A stretch of 23,407 nt of DNA from Candidatus Blautia intestinipullorum (GTDB taxonomy: Bacteria > Bacillota > Clostridia > Lachnospirales > Lachnospiraceae): positions 1 through 23,407 of the forward strand of contig DWVA01000218.1 in the NCBI GenBank assembly GCA_019120475.1, in the 5' to 3' direction. Under the pieces are notes generated by a model. It was not told the origin of the DNA and did no database searches. It saw nothing but the letters and a program-made list of their open reading frames with translations. Positions 21,341 to 23,407 of the stretch are shown piece after piece. How positions within the stretch are numbered: position 1 is the first letter of the stretch; every line of letters begins with the position of its first letter. The position numbers were made by a program, and so were the translations under genes.

Positions 21341-23407
21341 ATGAGTACATCCATGAATCTTACTCTCACCCGCCTCCTGGGAAAAAGTCCGGCGGAGGCT
21401 TCTAATGAAGAAATTTACACCGCTCTTCTCAGACTGATCCAGGAAAAGAGCGCCAGCCGCACGGCGGACGCCGCCGGACGGAAACTTTACTATATTTCCG
21501 CCGAGTTTCTCATCGGAAAGCTTCTTTCCAACAATCTGATCAATCTCGGCCTTTATGACGAGGTCCGTTCCGTCCTTGCCGAAGCTGGAAAAAATCTTTC
21601 TGACATTGAAGAACTGGAGCCGGAACCCAGTCTGGGAAACGGAGGTCTGGGAAGACTGGCCGCCTGTTTTCTGGACAGTCTCGCAACCTTAAACCTTCCG
21701 GGAGACGGCGTGGGGCTCCGCTATCACTGCGGACTTTTCCATCAGAATTTCAAAAACGGCGTGCAGAATGAATCTCCTGATTACTGGCTGACTCCCCAGA
21801 GCGCCGCAGAGCCTACGGATATCCTTTTCCCGGTATCTCTTGCGGGAAAAGAGTATTCCGCCCGCCTTTACAGACTCCCTGTCACCGGCTACGAGGGACG
21901 GACAAACAGCCTGAATCTTTTCGATCTGGATTCTGTAGATGAATCCATTATCGGAGACGGCATCTCCTTTGACAAAAAGGACATTGCAAAGAACCTGACA
22001 CTGTTTCTGTATCCGGACGATTCTGACGACGACGGACGTCTTCTGCGTATCTACCAGCAGTATTTCATGGTCTGCGCCGGAGCGCAGCTTATCCTGAAAG
22101 AATGTGCGGACAGAGGCTGCAATTATCATGATCTTGCGGATTACGCCGCTATACAGATCAACGACACCCACCCCAGCATGGTAATCCCGGAGCTGATCCG
22201 CCTTCTGGAGCTTCACGGCATCGAATTTGAAGAAGCTGTACAGATCGTTACAGATACCTGCGCCTATACTAATCATACGATTCTTGCGGAGGCTCTGGAA
22301 AAATGGCCCAGAAGCTTCCTGGAGCAGGTAGTTCCCCAGCTTATGCCTGTGATTGAAAAGCTGGACGTTCTCGCGCGCACCAGAACAGATAACGAAGCCG
22401 TAGCTGTTATTGACAAAAACGACGTGATCCATATGGCTCACATGGATATCCATTTCACCCACTCCACCAACGGCGTGGCGGCCCTCCATACGGAAATTTT
22501 GAAAAACAGCGAGCTGGCTGATTTTTATCAGCTTTATCCTGAAAAATTCAATAACAAGACAAACGGCATCACGTTCCGCCGCTGGCTTCTGAAATGCAAT
22601 CCTGCCCTGGCAGATGAAATCGAGGCTCTTATCGGACCCGGATTCAAAAAAGACGCCTCCCAACTGGAAAAGCTTCTGGCATTTACAGAAGATAAAGAGA
22701 TCCTGAAAAAATTCGCGGAGATCAAAAAGGAAAACAAAAAGGAACTTGCCCGCTGGCTGAAAGCGAAGCAGGGCGTCAGCCTGAATACAGAGGCCATGTT
22801 CTCTATCCAGTCCAAGCGTCTTCATGAATACAAGCGCCAGCAGCTTAATCTTCTGTTTCTGATCCATCAGTATTTTGAGATCAAAGCGGGACATAAGCCC
22901 TCCGTACCGCTGGTAAGTATTTTCGGCGCAAAGGCGGCTCCAGCATATATTATTGCCAAAGATATCATCCACGCTCTTCTCACTCTGTCAAAAGTGATAG
23001 AAAACGATCCGGAAGTATCTCCCTGGATGCAGCTTGTTTTCGTAGAGAATTACAATGTCACCGCCGCCGAGAAAATGATCCCGGCCTGCGACCTTTCCGA
23101 ACAGATCAGCCTTGCGTCAAAGGAAGCCTCCGGAACAGGAAACATGAAATTCATGCTGAACGGCGCCCTGACCCTTGGAACCATGGACGGCGCCAACGTG
23201 GAGATCTGCGAGGCGGTGGGACAGGAAAATATCTACATCTTCGGCCAGAGCAGCAAACAGGTTATCCACCGCTACGCAGAAGGCGATTACTGTGCGGCCG
23301 ACTGGTACGAAGGCGATCCCAATCTGCGCCGCGCCATTGATTTCCTGACCGGGAAAGAAATGATGAAATATGGCCTGAAAGAACAATTAGGCCGTCTGCA
23401 GCACGAA
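21341..23407 (+). CDS. glgP: Glycogen/alpha-glucan phosphorylase (C-terminus beyond window)
   Basis: An uninterrupted 689-codon frame with no stop before the window ends. It begins MSTSMNLTLTRLLGKSPAEA after a GAAAGGAG site. It releases glucose-1-phosphate from glycogen or maltodextrin in the cytoplasm. Landmarks are EPEPSLGNGGLGRLAACFLD, GVGLRYHCGLFHQ, QINDTHPSMVIPEL, TNHTILAEALEKW, NKTNGITFRRWL (usually ITPRRWL), SIQSKRLHEYKRQ and the pyridoxal-phosphate site SGTGNMKFMLNG with Lys603. GTMDGANVEI follows. Family length is about 750-850 residues, so roughly 60-130 are missing. The gene is divergent from an AraC regulator, suggesting sugar-responsive control. Confidence 0.95.
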   Translation, partial: MSTSMNLTLTRLLGKSPAEASNEEIYTALLRLIQEKSASRTADAAGRKLYYISAEFLIGKLLSNNLINLGLYDEVRSVLAEAGKNLSDIEELEPEPSLGNGGLGRLAACFLDSLATLNLPGDGVGLRYHCGLFHQNFKNGVQNESPDYWLTPQSAAEPTDILFPVSLAGKEYSARLYRLPVTGYEGRTNSLNLFDLDSVDESIIGDGISFDKKDIAKNLTLFLYPDDSDDDGRLLRIYQQYFMVCAGAQLILKECADRGCNYHDLADYAAIQINDTHPSMVIPELIRLLELHGIEFEEAVQIVTDTCAYTNHTILAEALEKWPRSFLEQVVPQLMPVIEKLDVLARTRTDNEAVAVIDKNDVIHMAHMDIHFTHSTNGVAALHTEILKNSELADFYQLYPEKFNNKTNGITFRRWLLKCNPALADEIEALIGPGFKKDASQLEKLLAFTEDKEILKKFAEIKKENKKELARWLKAKQGVSLNTEAMFSIQSKRLHEYKRQQLNLLFLIHQYFEIKAGHKPSVPLVSIFGAKAAPAYIIAKDIIHALLTLSKVIENDPEVSPWMQLVFVENYNVTAAEKMIPACDLSEQISLASKEASGTGNMKFMLNGALTLGTMDGANVEICEAVGQENIYIFGQSSKQVIHRYAEGDYCAADWYEGDPNLRRAIDFLTGKEMMKYGLKEQLGRLQHE

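Noticed and set aside
21689..22972. A 427-codon open frame on the minus strand
   Set aside because: It lies wholly opposite the glycogen phosphorylase gene, whose motifs are unmistakable. No ribosome binding site or domain is seen.

Overview
The window looks like a low- to mid-GC Firmicutes chromosome, most likely a gut-type Clostridia (Lachnospiraceae-like). The support is strong AGGAGG-type ribosome binding sites, sigma-A style promoters, an SdpR/SdpI pair, an ECF-transporter S component, a DUF3737 beta-helix protein, and a dense array of flavodoxins, aldo/keto reductases (AKRs) and LysR regulators. No transposase, rRNA, tRNA or CRISPR array was seen. The organism call is inference.

Layout. 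(1) Bases 1-3343, minus strand, visibly AT-richer than the rest: the start of a WYL-type regulator, a short-chain dehydrogenase (SDR) and a PLD/DEAD-box helicase that lacks its N-terminus. (2) At about 3345 the helicase is joined directly to the first ~103 codons of a DUF318/ArsP-like permease; both genes are broken at the same point. (3) Bases 3345-11690, minus strand, a long redox gene run in order of transcription: lipoprotein flavodoxin, AKR, FMN oxidoreductase, AKR remnant, second lipoprotein flavodoxin, DUF4405 membrane protein, exported DUF362 protein, flavin reductase, cytoplasmic flavodoxin, cupin, AKR, broken permease. It has a near-consensus promoter (11764-11792) and a LysR-type dyad centred near -66. 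The LysR gene lies just upstream (11891-12778). (4) Bases 12876-17168, minus strand, a second redox run: SDR, a small coiled protein, DUF3737, a broken LysE exporter, a cyclophilin-like lipoprotein, a flavoprotein/acetyltransferase fusion scrap and a ferredoxin-type AKR. It starts from a region shared with a divergent second LysR gene (17451-18362) that holds repeated LysR-like boxes. (5) Bases 18468-21092, minus strand: ECF S component, sdpR-sdpI pair with twin palindromic operators, AraC regulator. (6) From 21341 on, plus strand: glycogen/alpha-glucan phosphorylase running off the window end.

How it may work together (inference): the two LysR genes are related and their promoter regions share an ATAC-N7-(G/T)TAT box, so the two redox runs may form one regulon. 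The first run combines two membrane-anchored, outward-facing flavodoxins, a histidine-rich membrane protein resembling a di-haem cytochrome b, an exported DUF362 protein, and cytoplasmic flavin and NAD(P)H enzymes. That could be a trans-membrane electron route to an unknown acceptor. The same runs carry several clear deletion scars (truncated or fused genes at about 3345, 9338, 14055 and 14870), so part of the cluster is decaying or the contig has chimeric joins.
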